Positions 32,022 to 40,045 of a stretch of 64,000 nucleotides of DNA are shown here, one piece after another. The notes beneath the pieces were generated by a model that had not been told where the DNA came from, searched no databases, and saw only the letters and a program-made list of their open reading frames with translations. The DNA is from Anaerolineae bacterium (GTDB lineage Bacteria; Chloroflexota; Anaerolineae; Anaerolineales; Villigracilaceae). The stretch covers positions 16,379-80,378 of the forward strand of contig JAJPIZ010000045.1 in the NCBI GenBank assembly GCA_021324435.1, written 5' to 3'. The position numbers and the translations under genes are program-made. The stretch's first letter is position 1; each line of letters starts with the position of its first letter.

Positions 32022-33011
32022 ATGAAGAAGAGCGTTCTCGTCGTTGTCAGCATTGTTGTTGTGGCAGTATTGATTCTCGCTGTGGGCCTGAGGGCGAGTA
32101 ATCGTATGCTTTTGCGAGTCGAATCGCCTGCCGCGTATCCAGGCATGGGAGGAGGCATGGCTCCACGAGAATCATTTGGCGTGCCTGCGCCGACCATGGC
32201 TCCAGCATACGACGCGGTCAAGGGCGCGGAATTTTCGCCTGTCAGCGCGAACAGCGCCAACCCCGGCGGTGACCGTTTGGTCATCCAAAATGCGGATTTG
32301 ACCATCGTGGTCAAAGATGTAAAAGGCCGCGTGCAGGATATTCAGGTCATGGCAAAACAAATGGGCGGATTTGTCGTGTCAGTCAACGTGTATCAGACGT
32401 ATGCCAGAAACGGCACGCAAGTGCCGCAGGCAGTAATCGTCTTCCGCGTGCCCGCGGAACAATTGGACGCGGCATTGGATCAGGTCAAGAAAGATGCGGT
32501 GGATGTCCAGAACGAAACGCGCTCGGGACAGGATGTCACCAGTCAGTATGTTGATTTGCAATCTCAACTGACAGCCAAAGAGGCCACCGAAGCGCAACTG
32601 CTCAAAATCATGCAAAGCGCCGAGAAGACCGAAGACGTACTGGCCGTGTACACACAACTGCAACAGATTCAGACTGAGATTCAGGTGTTGAAAGGACAGA
32701 TCAAATATTACGAAGAGTCCGCCGCGCTCTCCGCTGTGAGCGTAAACATCATCGCCGAAGAGACCATTCAACCGATTGAGGTCGGCCCGTGGAAACCGCA
32801 AGGCGTGGCGCGCGATGCCATCCAAAACCTGATTGATTTTTGGAAAGGCTTCGTGGAATGGATGATCAACTTCTTCCTGTTCACACTGCCCGCGCTCATC
32901 ACCATTGCCATCCCTCTGTTCCTCGTTTACCTGCTCGGTCGTTGGCTGATCCGCAAATTCTGGAAACCGAAAGTAACAGCCGTCGTGGAAGAACCGAAGA
33001 AGAAAAAGTAG
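32022..33011 (+). CDS. DUF4349 membrane-anchored protein
   Basis: A 329-residue protein from the ATG at 32022, preceded by AGGAGG. An N-terminal membrane anchor (residues 5-25) leads to an extracellular DUF4349 domain: LVIQNADLTIVVKDVKG, GGFVVSVNVYQTY, VPAEQLDAALDQVKK and a long coiled-coil (DLQSQLTAKEATEAQLLKI). A second membrane helix near 285-310 and a Lys-rich tail follow. These proteins are thought to sense or stabilise the envelope. The ECF-type promoter upstream fits a stress role. The length is usual for the family. Confidence 0.88.
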   Translation: MKKSVLVVVSIVVVAVLILAVGLRASNRMLLRVESPAAYPGMGGGMAPRESFGVPAPTMAPAYDAVKGAEFSPVSANSANPGGDRLVIQNADLTIVVKDVKGRVQDIQVMAKQMGGFVVSVNVYQTYARNGTQVPQAVIVFRVPAEQLDAALDQVKKDAVDVQNETRSGQDVTSQYVDLQSQLTAKEATEAQLLKIMQSAEKTEDVLAVYTQLQQIQTEIQVLKGQIKYYEESAALSAVSVNIIAEETIQPIEVGPWKPQGVARDAIQNLIDFWKGFVEWMINFFLFTLPALITIAIPLFLVYLLGRWLIRKFWKPKVTAVVEEPKKKK

Positions 33012-33038
33012 ACACTGCCCTCGCTCTTCCCCACCCTG

Positions 33039-33080
33039 CCTCCCCTTCCCTCTCCCAACATTGGGAGTGGGAAGGGGAGG
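33039..33080. repeat. Family C inverted repeat
   Basis: Arms of 20 bases, CCTCCCCTTCCCTCTCCCAA and its inverse with one mismatch, separated by two bases. It could act as a bidirectional terminator between the DUF4349 gene and rsmG, but no T run follows on the plus strand. Flanking CCCTCGCTCTTCCCCACCC and GGAGGGGATAGGTGAGGGAG are like the other family C copies. Confidence 0.65.
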
Positions 33081-33146
33081 CGTCGCGACCCAAAGGGGAG
33101 TGCGGTGGAGGGGATAGGTGAGGGAGATGGTTTATAATTTTTTCAC

Positions 33147-33857
33147 ATGGACAAACTCGCTCGCAACGCGCATGAACTTTTTCACATCCAACTCACCGGG
33201 CGGCAAATGGAGGCGCTCGTCACGTACGAACGTGAACTTCTCGATTGGAATCAAAAATTTAATCTGACGGCCATCCGCGACGCGGAGTCGATCCGCACCA
33301 AACATTTTCTGGATTCATTTTCCTGTGTGCTGGCCTGGGGGACGAACCCTCCGCATCGTCTCATTGACGTGGGAACGGGCGCGGGTTTCCCGGGCCTGCC
33401 TCTCAAGATTTACTATCCCTCGTTAAAACTGACACTGGTCGAGTCGGTGGGCAAGAAAGCCATGTTCTGCGAACACATCGTCCGCTTGTTGCGCCTCGAA
33501 AACGTGGAAGTGCTCAAAGCCCGCGCCGAAGATGTGGGACAAATGAAAGAACATCGCGAGAAATACGACTGGGCTGTGGCGCGCGCCGTGGCCGACATGA
33601 AAGTGCTGGCCGAATATCTTTTGCCCCTGCTCAAAATCGGCGGAACGATGCTGGCACAAAAAGGCGAAAGCGGACCCGCCGAGGCGCAGGCCGCTGAGAG
33701 GGCCATCAAATTATTGGGCGGGAAATTGCGGCAGGTGATTCCCGTCCATTTGCCGGGTGTAGCGGATGACCGCTATTTAGTATTAGTGGATAAATGCGCG
33801 GCCACGCCGCCGAAATATCCGCGCAAGGCAGGCACGCCGATGAAACAGCCGTTGTAG
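33147..33857 (+). CDS. rsmG: 16S rRNA (guanine-527-N7)-methyltransferase RsmG
   Basis: A 236-residue SAM methyltransferase with the RsmG N-terminal helical cap (WNQKFNLTAIRD, KHFLDSFS) and the Rossmann loop LIDVGTGAGFPGLPLKI; further motifs are LVESVGKKAMFCEHI and RAEDVG. The C-terminal strand block matches (GGTMLAQKGESGPAE). It methylates G527 of 16S rRNA; loss is known to give low-level streptomycin resistance. It often lies near the origin, as do recF, rpmH and rnpA, which here spread over 30 kb. A terminator-like hairpin follows. Confidence 0.95.
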   Translation: MDKLARNAHELFHIQLTGRQMEALVTYERELLDWNQKFNLTAIRDAESIRTKHFLDSFSCVLAWGTNPPHRLIDVGTGAGFPGLPLKIYYPSLKLTLVESVGKKAMFCEHIVRLLRLENVEVLKARAEDVGQMKEHREKYDWAVARAVADMKVLAEYLLPLLKIGGTMLAQKGESGPAEAQAAERAIKLLGGKLRQVIPVHLPGVADDRYLVLVDKCAATPPKYPRKAGTPMKQPL

Positions 33858-33883
33858 GCAAGTCTTACAAGTGGGGGTGTTGT

Positions 33884-33928
33884 AAAAGTCCAACAGGCCG
33901 TTAAATAAAAAGACTAGTTGGACTTTTT
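33884..33928. terminator. Terminator hairpin between rsmG and the cupin gene
   Basis: AAAAGTCCAAC and GTTGGACTTTT pair, with a 22-base loop, and five T residues close the plus-strand side. Since rsmG and the cupin gene converge, it may serve both. Confidence 0.6.
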
Positions 33929-33951
33929 GATTTATCGGACTATTTAGACTT

Positions 33952-34317
33952 TTAACAACTCGCCTCATCCACAATTGTGATCTTGTCTTCCTTGTTGGGG
34001 ATAATGCACAAAAACTCGAACGGCTCTTCGCCTGAATTCTGATACGAATGGATCGCGCCTTCGGGGATGAAGACCACATCACCGGCTTTGACGTGATACG
34101 TCTCGTTACCAATGGTGATCGTAGCCTGTCCGCGCAGAACATATTGCTCGTGCTCGACGGTGTTGGTGTGGCGCGGCATACCTCCGCCCTTTTGCATGGA
34201 AAATTTCCGCAGGGCGAAGTTTGGGCCTTCTTTGGAAGAGATCAAAACCTGAATGGTCGTGTCCTTGCCCGCGGCCACATTCTTGGCTTCTACATCGGTT
34301 GAATGTTTGACTGGCAT
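33952..34317 (-). CDS. Small cupin-domain protein
   Basis: A 121-residue single-domain cupin from the ATG at 34317, preceded by GAAGGAG; the ATG five codons upstream lies in the ribosome site. Metal-site motifs are MPRHTNTVEHEQYVLRG and PEGAIHSYQNSGEEPFEF, with the usual His, His, Glu and final His residues (H-T-N-T-V-E-H-E-Q and the later IHSY). Likely a metal-binding isomerase, dioxygenase or sensor; the substrate is not known. It stands alone, with a terminator downstream. Confidence 0.88.
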   Translation of the reverse strand: MPVKHSTDVEAKNVAAGKDTTIQVLISSKEGPNFALRKFSMQKGGGMPRHTNTVEHEQYVLRGQATITIGNETYHVKAGDVVFIPEGAIHSYQNSGEEPFEFLCIIPNKEDKITIVDEASC

Positions 34318-34336
34318 TTCTATCTCCTTCAATTCT

Positions 34337-34409
34337 CTAACCGCGAAGGCCGCTAAGACCGCAAAGTTTTTCTTTTGCCTTAGTGCCCTTCGTGTCCTTC
34401 GTGGTTAAG
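34337..34409. repeat. Dispersed palindromic repeat, family A, copy 4
   Basis: AACCGCGAAGGCCGCTAAG on the left, CTTAGTGCCCTTCGTGTCC and TTCGTGGTTAAG on the right, inverted relative to each other. Its right edge supplies the last bases and the TAA stop of recF (stop at 34405-34407). Confidence 0.75.
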
Positions 34410-35625
34410 TTTTTTTCACATTACCATCCTCTACCTTCCACACTTCGGCCTTCTCCACAAACTCCGCGGGGAACATGTGCTCATCGGTGGCAGTGAACAA
34501 CACCTGCTCGCTTTCGCCTGCATATTTTAGTAGATCCGCGCGGCGCTGTAAATCGAGCTCGGCCATCACCTCATCCAGCAAAATCACCGGCCACTCGCCC
34601 GTGCGTTCCTTCATCCAATTTACCTCGGCCAGTTTCAACGCGAGCAACGTCGTCCGCACCTGGCCGCGCGAACCGTAATCGCCCAGGTCAATGCCATTGG
34701 CGAGGAAGCGTAACTCGTCGCGGTGCGGACCGATGGTGGTCACGCCGCGCGCGATCTCCTCGGAGCGGATCTCTTTGAGCCGCGACAAAAAGCCCTTGCG
34801 GATGCCGTCCGTTTTCAGGGCGGAACGATCCGTGTCCGTCGTCAGCCTCATGCCGATCTGCCCGTTTGGAGTCGGAAGCGGATCATACGCAGGCTCATAG
34901 TTCAATCGCAAGACTTCTTTGCCGTGAGTCAATTCGCGATGGACGCGCGCCGCGAGACGTTCGATCTGCTGGACGGCTTCGATGCGCCACTGAATGATCT
35001 GCGCGCCGAGCCGAGCCAGCGTTTCGTCCCAGACCTCAAGCTGGTCGCCACCCTGAGCCTGTCGAAGGGCACCACTACTTTCGCTCAACGCCTTGAGCAA
35101 TGCGTTGCGCTGACTGAGCGCCTGGTTGTAATCGCTCAGCACGCCTGCATACGCCGGGACGGCTTGCGCCAGCGCGAGATTCAAATAACGACGACGTTCC
35201 TCAGGGCCGTCTTCAATGATGGCCGACATCTGCGGCACAAAGATGACTGCGTTGAAGTGGCCGATGACCTCATTGATCTGTTTCTTCACGCCATCCAGCA
35301 AAACTTCTTTACGAAGTCGCTGACCGTTGACGCCGGTTGGCTCAAGAATTAATCGCGCTTCAAGTTTGTGTTTCTTCTTGCCGCGTTCATATTCCGCGAC
35401 AAGCCGCGCAACAGCCAAAGAATTTTTCGCTTCAACAAAATTCACCAACTGACGGTCTGTGTTGGTTTGAAACGATGTGAACGAGGCCAGGAAATAAATG
35501 GCTTCGAGAATGCCGGTCTTGCCTTGCGCATTGCTTCCCACCAGCAAAACAACCCGCCGGGGTATGTCGAGGTCCAGGCGGGCAAAGTTGCGAAAGTTGG
35601 TGAGGGAGAGGTGTTTGATGTGCAT
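34405..35625 (-). CDS. recF: DNA replication/repair protein RecF
   Basis: A 406-residue SMC-like ATPase with Walker A GSNAQGKT (residues 30-37), the signature region QVRTTLLALKLAEVNWM and Walker B VILLDEVMAELDLQRR. It loads RecA at gaps with RecO and RecR. RecF is usually about 360-375 residues; the excess includes a segment near residue 185 reading ALRQAQGGDQ, which is the translation of a 19-base REP-like repeat. The C-terminus and stop fall inside repeat family A. ATPase motifs are intact, so the protein should work. It starts downstream of repeat family C. Confidence 0.94.
   Translation of the reverse strand: MHIKHLSLTNFRNFARLDLDIPRRVVLLVGSNAQGKTGILEAIYFLASFTSFQTNTDRQLVNFVEAKNSLAVARLVAEYERGKKKHKLEARLILEPTGVNGQRLRKEVLLDGVKKQINEVIGHFNAVIFVPQMSAIIEDGPEERRRYLNLALAQAVPAYAGVLSDYNQALSQRNALLKALSESSGALRQAQGGDQLEVWDETLARLGAQIIQWRIEAVQQIERLAARVHRELTHGKEVLRLNYEPAYDPLPTPNGQIGMRLTTDTDRSALKTDGIRKGFLSRLKEIRSEEIARGVTTIGPHRDELRFLANGIDLGDYGSRGQVRTTLLALKLAEVNWMKERTGEWPVILLDEVMAELDLQRRADLLKYAGESEQVLFTATDEHMFPAEFVEKAEVWKVEDGNVKKT
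35051..35069. repeat. REP-like repeat (family E) translated inside recF
   Basis: CCCTGAGCCTGTCGAAGGG, an imperfect palindrome known as an intergenic repeat in several bacteria, lies in frame in recF. On the recF strand it encodes the core of ALRQAQGGD. A longer relative is translated in leuS at 59.15 kb. Confidence 0.7.
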
Positions 35626-35628
35626 GTT

Positions 35629-35668
35629 CTTCCCCTCCCCAAAAAGGGGGAGGGACTAGGGGTGAGGG
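35629..35668. repeat. Dispersed repeat, family C copy
   Basis: CCCCTCCCC, AAAAA, GGGGGAGGG then ACTAGGGGTGAGGG. The first arms pair. It fills the whole gap between the GNAT gene and recF. Confidence 0.55.
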
Positions 35669-35671
35669 TCT

Positions 35672-36151
35672 TTACAAAAGCATTTCCAATTCAATCTCAT
35701 CGCGCAACGGGATACCGTTCTCGCCAACCAGCGCGATGCTCGGCTTGATCTTGCGCGACTCGTTGACCGCGCCGCGGTGAATTGCGGAAATCTCAAAGCC
35801 GCGTTTTTGATAAAAGCCTAGCGCGCGCAGATTGTCATTGGTGGTGATCAGGAACAGACGTTTGCATCCTTTTGCCCGCGCTGCTTCAATGACCTTTTCG
35901 ATCAAGGCTGTGCCGATGCCTTTATCTTCGCGCAGGCTGTCGAGCGAAACGATTTCACAGCCCTCGTCTGAGTGGGCCAGAGTGATCAGTCCTATGATCT
36001 CTCCGCCCTCCCAGGCAAGAAATCCATCCAGCAGATCGGGATGATAGACAACGCCGTGAGCAACGACGAATTCATCCCCCCAGCGGTCCTTCCAGAACTT
36101 ACGCACGCGCGGCAAATCCTCGCGCGCCAGGGGGCGGATATTGATCGTCAC
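35672..36151 (-). CDS. GNAT-family N-acetyltransferase
   Basis: A 159-residue acetyltransferase. The acetyl-CoA motif A reads SLREDKGIGTALIEKVIEAARAKG, followed by FLITTNDNLRALGFYQKRGF, the motif B block. The acceptor is unknown. It overlaps def by four bases, so translation is coupled; an N-terminal protein acetylation role is possible but unsupported. Confidence 0.87.
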   Translation of the reverse strand: MTINIRPLAREDLPRVRKFWKDRWGDEFVVAHGVVYHPDLLDGFLAWEGGEIIGLITLAHSDEGCEIVSLDSLREDKGIGTALIEKVIEAARAKGCKRLFLITTNDNLRALGFYQKRGFEISAIHRGAVNESRKIKPSIALVGENGIPLRDEIELEMLL

Positions 36152-36672
36152 ACCATTTCTTCTTCCTCATCGGCCTGCGGCTTCCAAACTCTGACAGCGC
36201 GATCAGGATAGAGGACTCCATCCAGATGGTCAATCTCATGCTGGAAGATGCGCGCCAGCCAGCCCTCCGCCTTGACTTTGGTGGGCTGACCGCGGCGATT
36301 CAGACCTTTGACTTGTATTTTGGAGAAGCGTTCCACCTCTCCGACCAAAGCGGGGATGGAAAGACAACCTTCCACGCCCAGTTCCTTTTCTTCGGAGGTC
36401 TTCACGATCTCCGGGTTAATCAGCACATACAGTTTCTTCGGTCCTTCGACGATCTCGCCGTTCTCATCCTCCGTGTCTTCCCCGTATTCAACCACGATCA
36501 AACGTTCCGAAATTCCCACCTGCGGCGCGGCCAGGCCAACACCGGGAGCCTCGCGCATCGTTTCAATCATGTCATCAATTAGAGTTTGCAAGTCTTTGTT
36601 GAAGGTTTTAATCGGACGAGCTTTGCGTCTCAACACGGGATCAGGAAGGGTGATGATAGTTCTACGTGTCAT
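36148..36672 (-). CDS. def: Peptide deformylase
   Basis: A 174-residue metalloenzyme with all three motifs: GVGLAAPQVG, EGCLSIPA and QHEIDHLDG. Cys of motif 2 and both His of motif 3 bind the active-site metal. It removes the formyl group from nascent proteins. An acidic insertion of about ten residues (GEDTEDENGEIVEG) lies between motifs 1 and 2, common in this group. It overlaps the GNAT gene downstream. Confidence 0.96.
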   Translation of the reverse strand: MTRRTIITLPDPVLRRKARPIKTFNKDLQTLIDDMIETMREAPGVGLAAPQVGISERLIVVEYGEDTEDENGEIVEGPKKLYVLINPEIVKTSEEKELGVEGCLSIPALVGEVERFSKIQVKGLNRRGQPTKVKAEGWLARIFQHEIDHLDGVLYPDRAVRVWKPQADEEEEMV

Positions 36673-36698
36673 AGGTTCCTCGAAAATGTCCCCGCATT

Positions 36699-38393
36699 TT
36701 ACCCGCTTTTCGTCTCGTTTTCGGGATGATCCAGTTCGCTTTCGATCTCCTGAATGTTTTCATGGTAACTGGCAAGCCAGTCCGCCATGCGTTCACGTTC
36801 CGCTGCGGCGCGTCCCTCCTCCTGTTTGTTTTTGCGCGCGATCCGCCGGTTATCAATATCCTGCTGAACCGCGGCGGGATTATAAACGTCCTCGAACGCC
36901 AGTTTGGAACCACCAACGGTGATGTACACCGTTCCATAATTGAAGATGTGGCCGATGATGCCCAATCTCTCCGAGGCCGTGGCTAAAATATTTTCGAGCG
37001 GCGCGGCCTTCCGCTCCTCGGTTCCGAACGGCTTCTTATCTATATCAATGATCTGATCTTCCGTTACTAAAAATATGTCATTGCTCCAATCGAGATATTG
37101 ATAAATTAATCTCCAGAGCGGATAGAAAAATGCCAGGAACAAAAGCAGGAAGAGAATATCCACGTTTGTCATGCCGGAGCGAAACCACGCGTAGGCGCGC
37201 AGTCCCATACCGAGCACGAAGAACAGACACACCAGCGCGGGGAGCCAGATGTTCTTGATCAGCACAAAGATGTGTTTGCGGTAAGTGATCGTATCTCCGG
37301 CCTCGAAGCGGACCCTAAAAATCTTGGAATTCGCGAAAAGTTTTGCAACGAGGATGGCCCCTAAACCGGGTTTATAGAGACGCGGGACCGATACCTTCTC
37401 CGTTTGGGTGGCAGACTTGACCGCTATTTTTTCAGTGAGACCCAGTTTCTTTCGTATCGCATCGCGCATGGCCTCTTTCTCTTGCGCAGAAGCGACATGC
37501 TTACTGCGACTCCATTGCTCCTCCACCATGTGCGAGGCCTGATACGGATGAGCGACGTGGTTAAATGGAATCTTCCCTACAAATGTGCGCACCACAACAT
37601 TTCCATAATCCAACATGCGCCCCACCAAATCGGTTTCAACTCCCACAGAAAGCACGGTGCTCAACGGCGCTTCCTGCCGGCTGTCGTAAATTCCCACCAC
37701 CTTCTCCAGCCAGATCACGCGCTGGTTGGTCACAATATAATAATCATTGCCCCAGTCAATGCCGCGCCAGATTGCCCAAAGGACCATGAGAACAAAGAAG
37801 AGAATGCCGCCGCCGCTGGTGATCCATGAATTGACCAAAACGCCCCACGCGGTCACTCCCATGGCGGCAATGCACAAAATAATGGGCAAGGCCAGCGCGT
37901 CGATCAACAAGGTGTAGTGTTTGCGCGCCAGAAAATAAATCACCTCGTCCGGCCTCAGCCACTTAAAACGAAGTTGTCTCGCCAGTCTGCGGCTGGCAAT
38001 CGAAATTTCAAATCCTGCCCTCAAACGCGGGAAGCGTCTGATCAATTCATTGAATTCCTTGCGAGAGATGAAGAACAAAAATGTTTTTTCCGCCGCCCGT
38101 ATGGTCGCCGAGCGCTTCCGATTGATGAAGAGCGCCTCTTCGCCAAAATAATCACCGTTCACCAGCGAGGCCAGTTCCACGGTCTCGTTACGGCGCATCT
38201 GTGTGATGGTTACCTTGCCCTGATAAATAATGTAAAAGCGATCCGCCGCCGAGCCTTCCTTGAATATCTCTTTTCCCTCCTCAAACACGACCTCCTCCAA
38301 CTTTTCAGCAATGGGAACCAACTCTTCATCCTTCAAGTCACGGAAGAGGTGAATTCGACGAAGGTAAGCAACGCGGGCGGGGGTTGAAATCAC
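36699..38393 (-). CDS. Cyclic-nucleotide-binding domain fused to two bPH2-type membrane modules
   Basis: A 564-residue protein. A CRP-like nucleotide-binding domain covers residues 10-130, with the phosphate-binding cassette FGEEALFINRKRSATIRA. Then come two similar modules, each a pair of membrane helices followed by a bacterial PH (bPH2) domain: helices near 165-225 with DYYIVTNQRVIWLEKVVG, and helices near 375-435 with DIFLVTEDQIIDIDKKPFG. The C-terminus is charged. It probably links a cAMP-like signal to the membrane. No adenylate cyclase lies nearby. It is separated by five bases from the redoxin gene. Confidence 0.82.
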   Translation of the reverse strand: MISTPARVAYLRRIHLFRDLKDEELVPIAEKLEEVVFEEGKEIFKEGSAADRFYIIYQGKVTITQMRRNETVELASLVNGDYFGEEALFINRKRSATIRAAEKTFLFFISRKEFNELIRRFPRLRAGFEISIASRRLARQLRFKWLRPDEVIYFLARKHYTLLIDALALPIILCIAAMGVTAWGVLVNSWITSGGGILFFVLMVLWAIWRGIDWGNDYYIVTNQRVIWLEKVVGIYDSRQEAPLSTVLSVGVETDLVGRMLDYGNVVVRTFVGKIPFNHVAHPYQASHMVEEQWSRSKHVASAQEKEAMRDAIRKKLGLTEKIAVKSATQTEKVSVPRLYKPGLGAILVAKLFANSKIFRVRFEAGDTITYRKHIFVLIKNIWLPALVCLFFVLGMGLRAYAWFRSGMTNVDILFLLLFLAFFYPLWRLIYQYLDWSNDIFLVTEDQIIDIDKKPFGTEERKAAPLENILATASERLGIIGHIFNYGTVYITVGGSKLAFEDVYNPAAVQQDIDNRRIARKNKQEEGRAAAERERMADWLASYHENIQEIESELDHPENETKSG

Positions 38394-38397
38394 GAGA

Positions 38398-38931
38398 TTA
38401 TTCTACTGCTTCGCGCACGATGGCGCAACCATAGGCTGGAGTCTCTGTCAGTGGAGGAAAATGACCATTCAGCAGGGACTCCACCGCCTCGTCCAGAAAG
38501 AAGCGTGCCGGCTTCCGTTGACGGAACGTGACATCATCCACTGCGCCGCGATAGCGCAGGATTCCGTCGCGGTCCATCACAAAGACGTGCGGTGTGGTCT
38601 GCGCCTCGAACAAATCCGCGACGACGTGCTCCGCATCTCTCAGGACGATGGGCAGGCGCCGCGCTTTAGCGGCCTTTGCCAAACTTTGAATGGACTCGTT
38701 TCGATTCGCGGCGACCGACAGCAAAGCCACATCTTCGCGCCATCGCATGACCATCGCCATCAGCGCGTGATCGGCGCGCTCCGAATGCGGGCACTCGCAC
38801 GACCAAAAATTGACGATGACGATCTTGCCGCGATAATCGCTCAAATGATGAAGATTGCCATCGAGGTCGGGTAATTCAAAATCAGGTATGGGTTCATTGA
38901 TTTGCACAATGAAATTATATCGTGACGCCAT
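38398..38931 (-). CDS. Redoxin (AhpC/TlpA-type thioredoxin-fold protein)
   Basis: From the ATG at 38931 the product is 177 residues. It has the peroxiredoxin-like N-terminus (PIPDFELPDLDGNLHHLSDYRGKIVIVNFWS), then C-E-C-P-H (C45, C47) where TlpA proteins carry C-x-x-C, and the closing cis-Pro region TTPHVFVMDRDG. No signal peptide is seen, so it acts in the cytoplasm. The long upstream frame from 39147 is antisense to the flippase-like gene and is not used. It is 15 bases from that divergent gene. Confidence 0.8.
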   Translation of the reverse strand: MASRYNFIVQINEPIPDFELPDLDGNLHHLSDYRGKIVIVNFWSCECPHSERADHALMAMVMRWREDVALLSVAANRNESIQSLAKAAKARRLPIVLRDAEHVVADLFEAQTTPHVFVMDRDGILRYRGAVDDVTFRQRKPARFFLDEAVESLLNGHFPPLTETPAYGCAIVREAVE

Positions 38932-38946
38932 GATAAAATCTTCCTC

Positions 38947-39969
38947 ATGCTCAAAAAACAAAGCACTTTGAAAAAATGGCAGTTCTGGCTTGGTGTTTTG
39001 ATCAGCGTCGTATTCATTTGGCTGGCCCTGCGCGGCCTGCGTTTGAATCAATTCTGGGACGTAGTTCGGCGCGCAAACTACTGGTGGCTTTTGCCCGGTA
39101 TTGCTGTGTACTTTGTCGCCGTATGGGCGCGGGCGTGGAGGTGGCATTACCTGCTCGGCCCAATCAAAAAGATTCCGACCAACTCCATGTTTCCGATCAC
39201 GGCCATTGGCTACATGGGTAACAATGTATACCCGGCGCGCGCCGGTGAAGTGCTGCGTGCCGTGGTCTTGAAGCGCAAAGAAGGCGTCTCGGTCTCCGCT
39301 TCACTGGCGACCATCATCATCGAACGAATCTTCGACGGCGTGGTGATGCTGGCCTTTATTTTTGTGAATCTTCCCGAACTTGCAAAATTGACTAACGGCT
39401 CCGGCTTTGTCGGCAACATTCAACAAGTGGCCGTGATTGGCACGGGTGTGTTCACCGGCGCGCTGGTCATCTTTTTGGCGGCGGCCATGTTCCCGCAATG
39501 GACAATCAAGGTTGGTCAGTGGTTCATTGACCACTTGACGCCGGCGCGTTTTCGGCAGGGAACAAGCGAATTGATGCACAAATTCCTCGATGGGCTGGCC
39601 TCCCTGCGTTCACCGTTAAACATATTGATGGTATTTGTTACTTCGGTTGTCATCTGGCTGTTGGAGACCGGCAAATATTGGTTTGTGATGCACGCCTTCA
39701 ATTTCAACGTCTCGTTCTTCGCCTTGATGTTGATGAACGGCATCGTGAATCTGGCTACGTCCATTCCCTCTGCGCCGGGCTACATCGGCACGTTCGACGC
39801 GCCGGGCATCGCGGTGCTCACCGCGTACGGCGTGGATCAGGCCATTGCGGCTGGCTACACATTGACTCTGCACGTCGCCCTGTGGTTGCCCATCACCCTG
39901 CTGGGCGCGTATTTCCTGACGCGTGAAGGAATCCACTGGAGCGATTCGCTCCGCGAGGAAACCGCTTAA
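38947..39969 (+). CDS. Flippase-like membrane protein (UPF0104/lysylphosphatidylglycerol synthase TM family)
   Basis: A 340-residue protein with about eight helices and the UPF0104 patterns LRGLRLNQFWDVVRRANYWWLLPG, YPARAGEVLRAVVLKRKEG and SIPSAPGYIGTFDAPG. These proteins resemble the flippase part of MprF and move lipids or take part in glycolipid export. Next on the same strand is an FAD oxidoreductase, separated by repeat family A. The start is the ATG at 38947; the divergent redoxin start is only 15 bases away, so their promoters must overlap the coding ends. Confidence 0.85.
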   Translation: MLKKQSTLKKWQFWLGVLISVVFIWLALRGLRLNQFWDVVRRANYWWLLPGIAVYFVAVWARAWRWHYLLGPIKKIPTNSMFPITAIGYMGNNVYPARAGEVLRAVVLKRKEGVSVSASLATIIIERIFDGVVMLAFIFVNLPELAKLTNGSGFVGNIQQVAVIGTGVFTGALVIFLAAAMFPQWTIKVGQWFIDHLTPARFRQGTSELMHKFLDGLASLRSPLNILMVFVTSVVIWLLETGKYWFVMHAFNFNVSFFALMLMNGIVNLATSIPSAPGYIGTFDAPGIAVLTAYGVDQAIAAGYTLTLHVALWLPITLLGAYFLTREGIHWSDSLREETA

Positions 39970-40033
39970 ACACAAAGGACACGACGGACTCAAAGGAAGA
40001 AAACTTCGTGCCCTTTGTGTCCGTTGCGTTTAG
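39965..40033. repeat. Dispersed palindromic repeat, family A, copy 5
   Basis: TTAAACACAAAGGACACGACGG on the left and CGTGCCCTTTGTGTCCGTTGCG on the right, the latter inverted. It begins inside the last codons of the flippase-like gene, as copy 4 does with recF. Confidence 0.75.
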
Positions 40034-40045
40034 AATGGGAGAATA

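Noticed and set aside
38932..39147. N-terminal extension of the redoxin gene
   Set aside because: The extension is antisense to the flippase-like gene and has no redoxin-like sequence; the ATG at 38931 gives the normal protein start.
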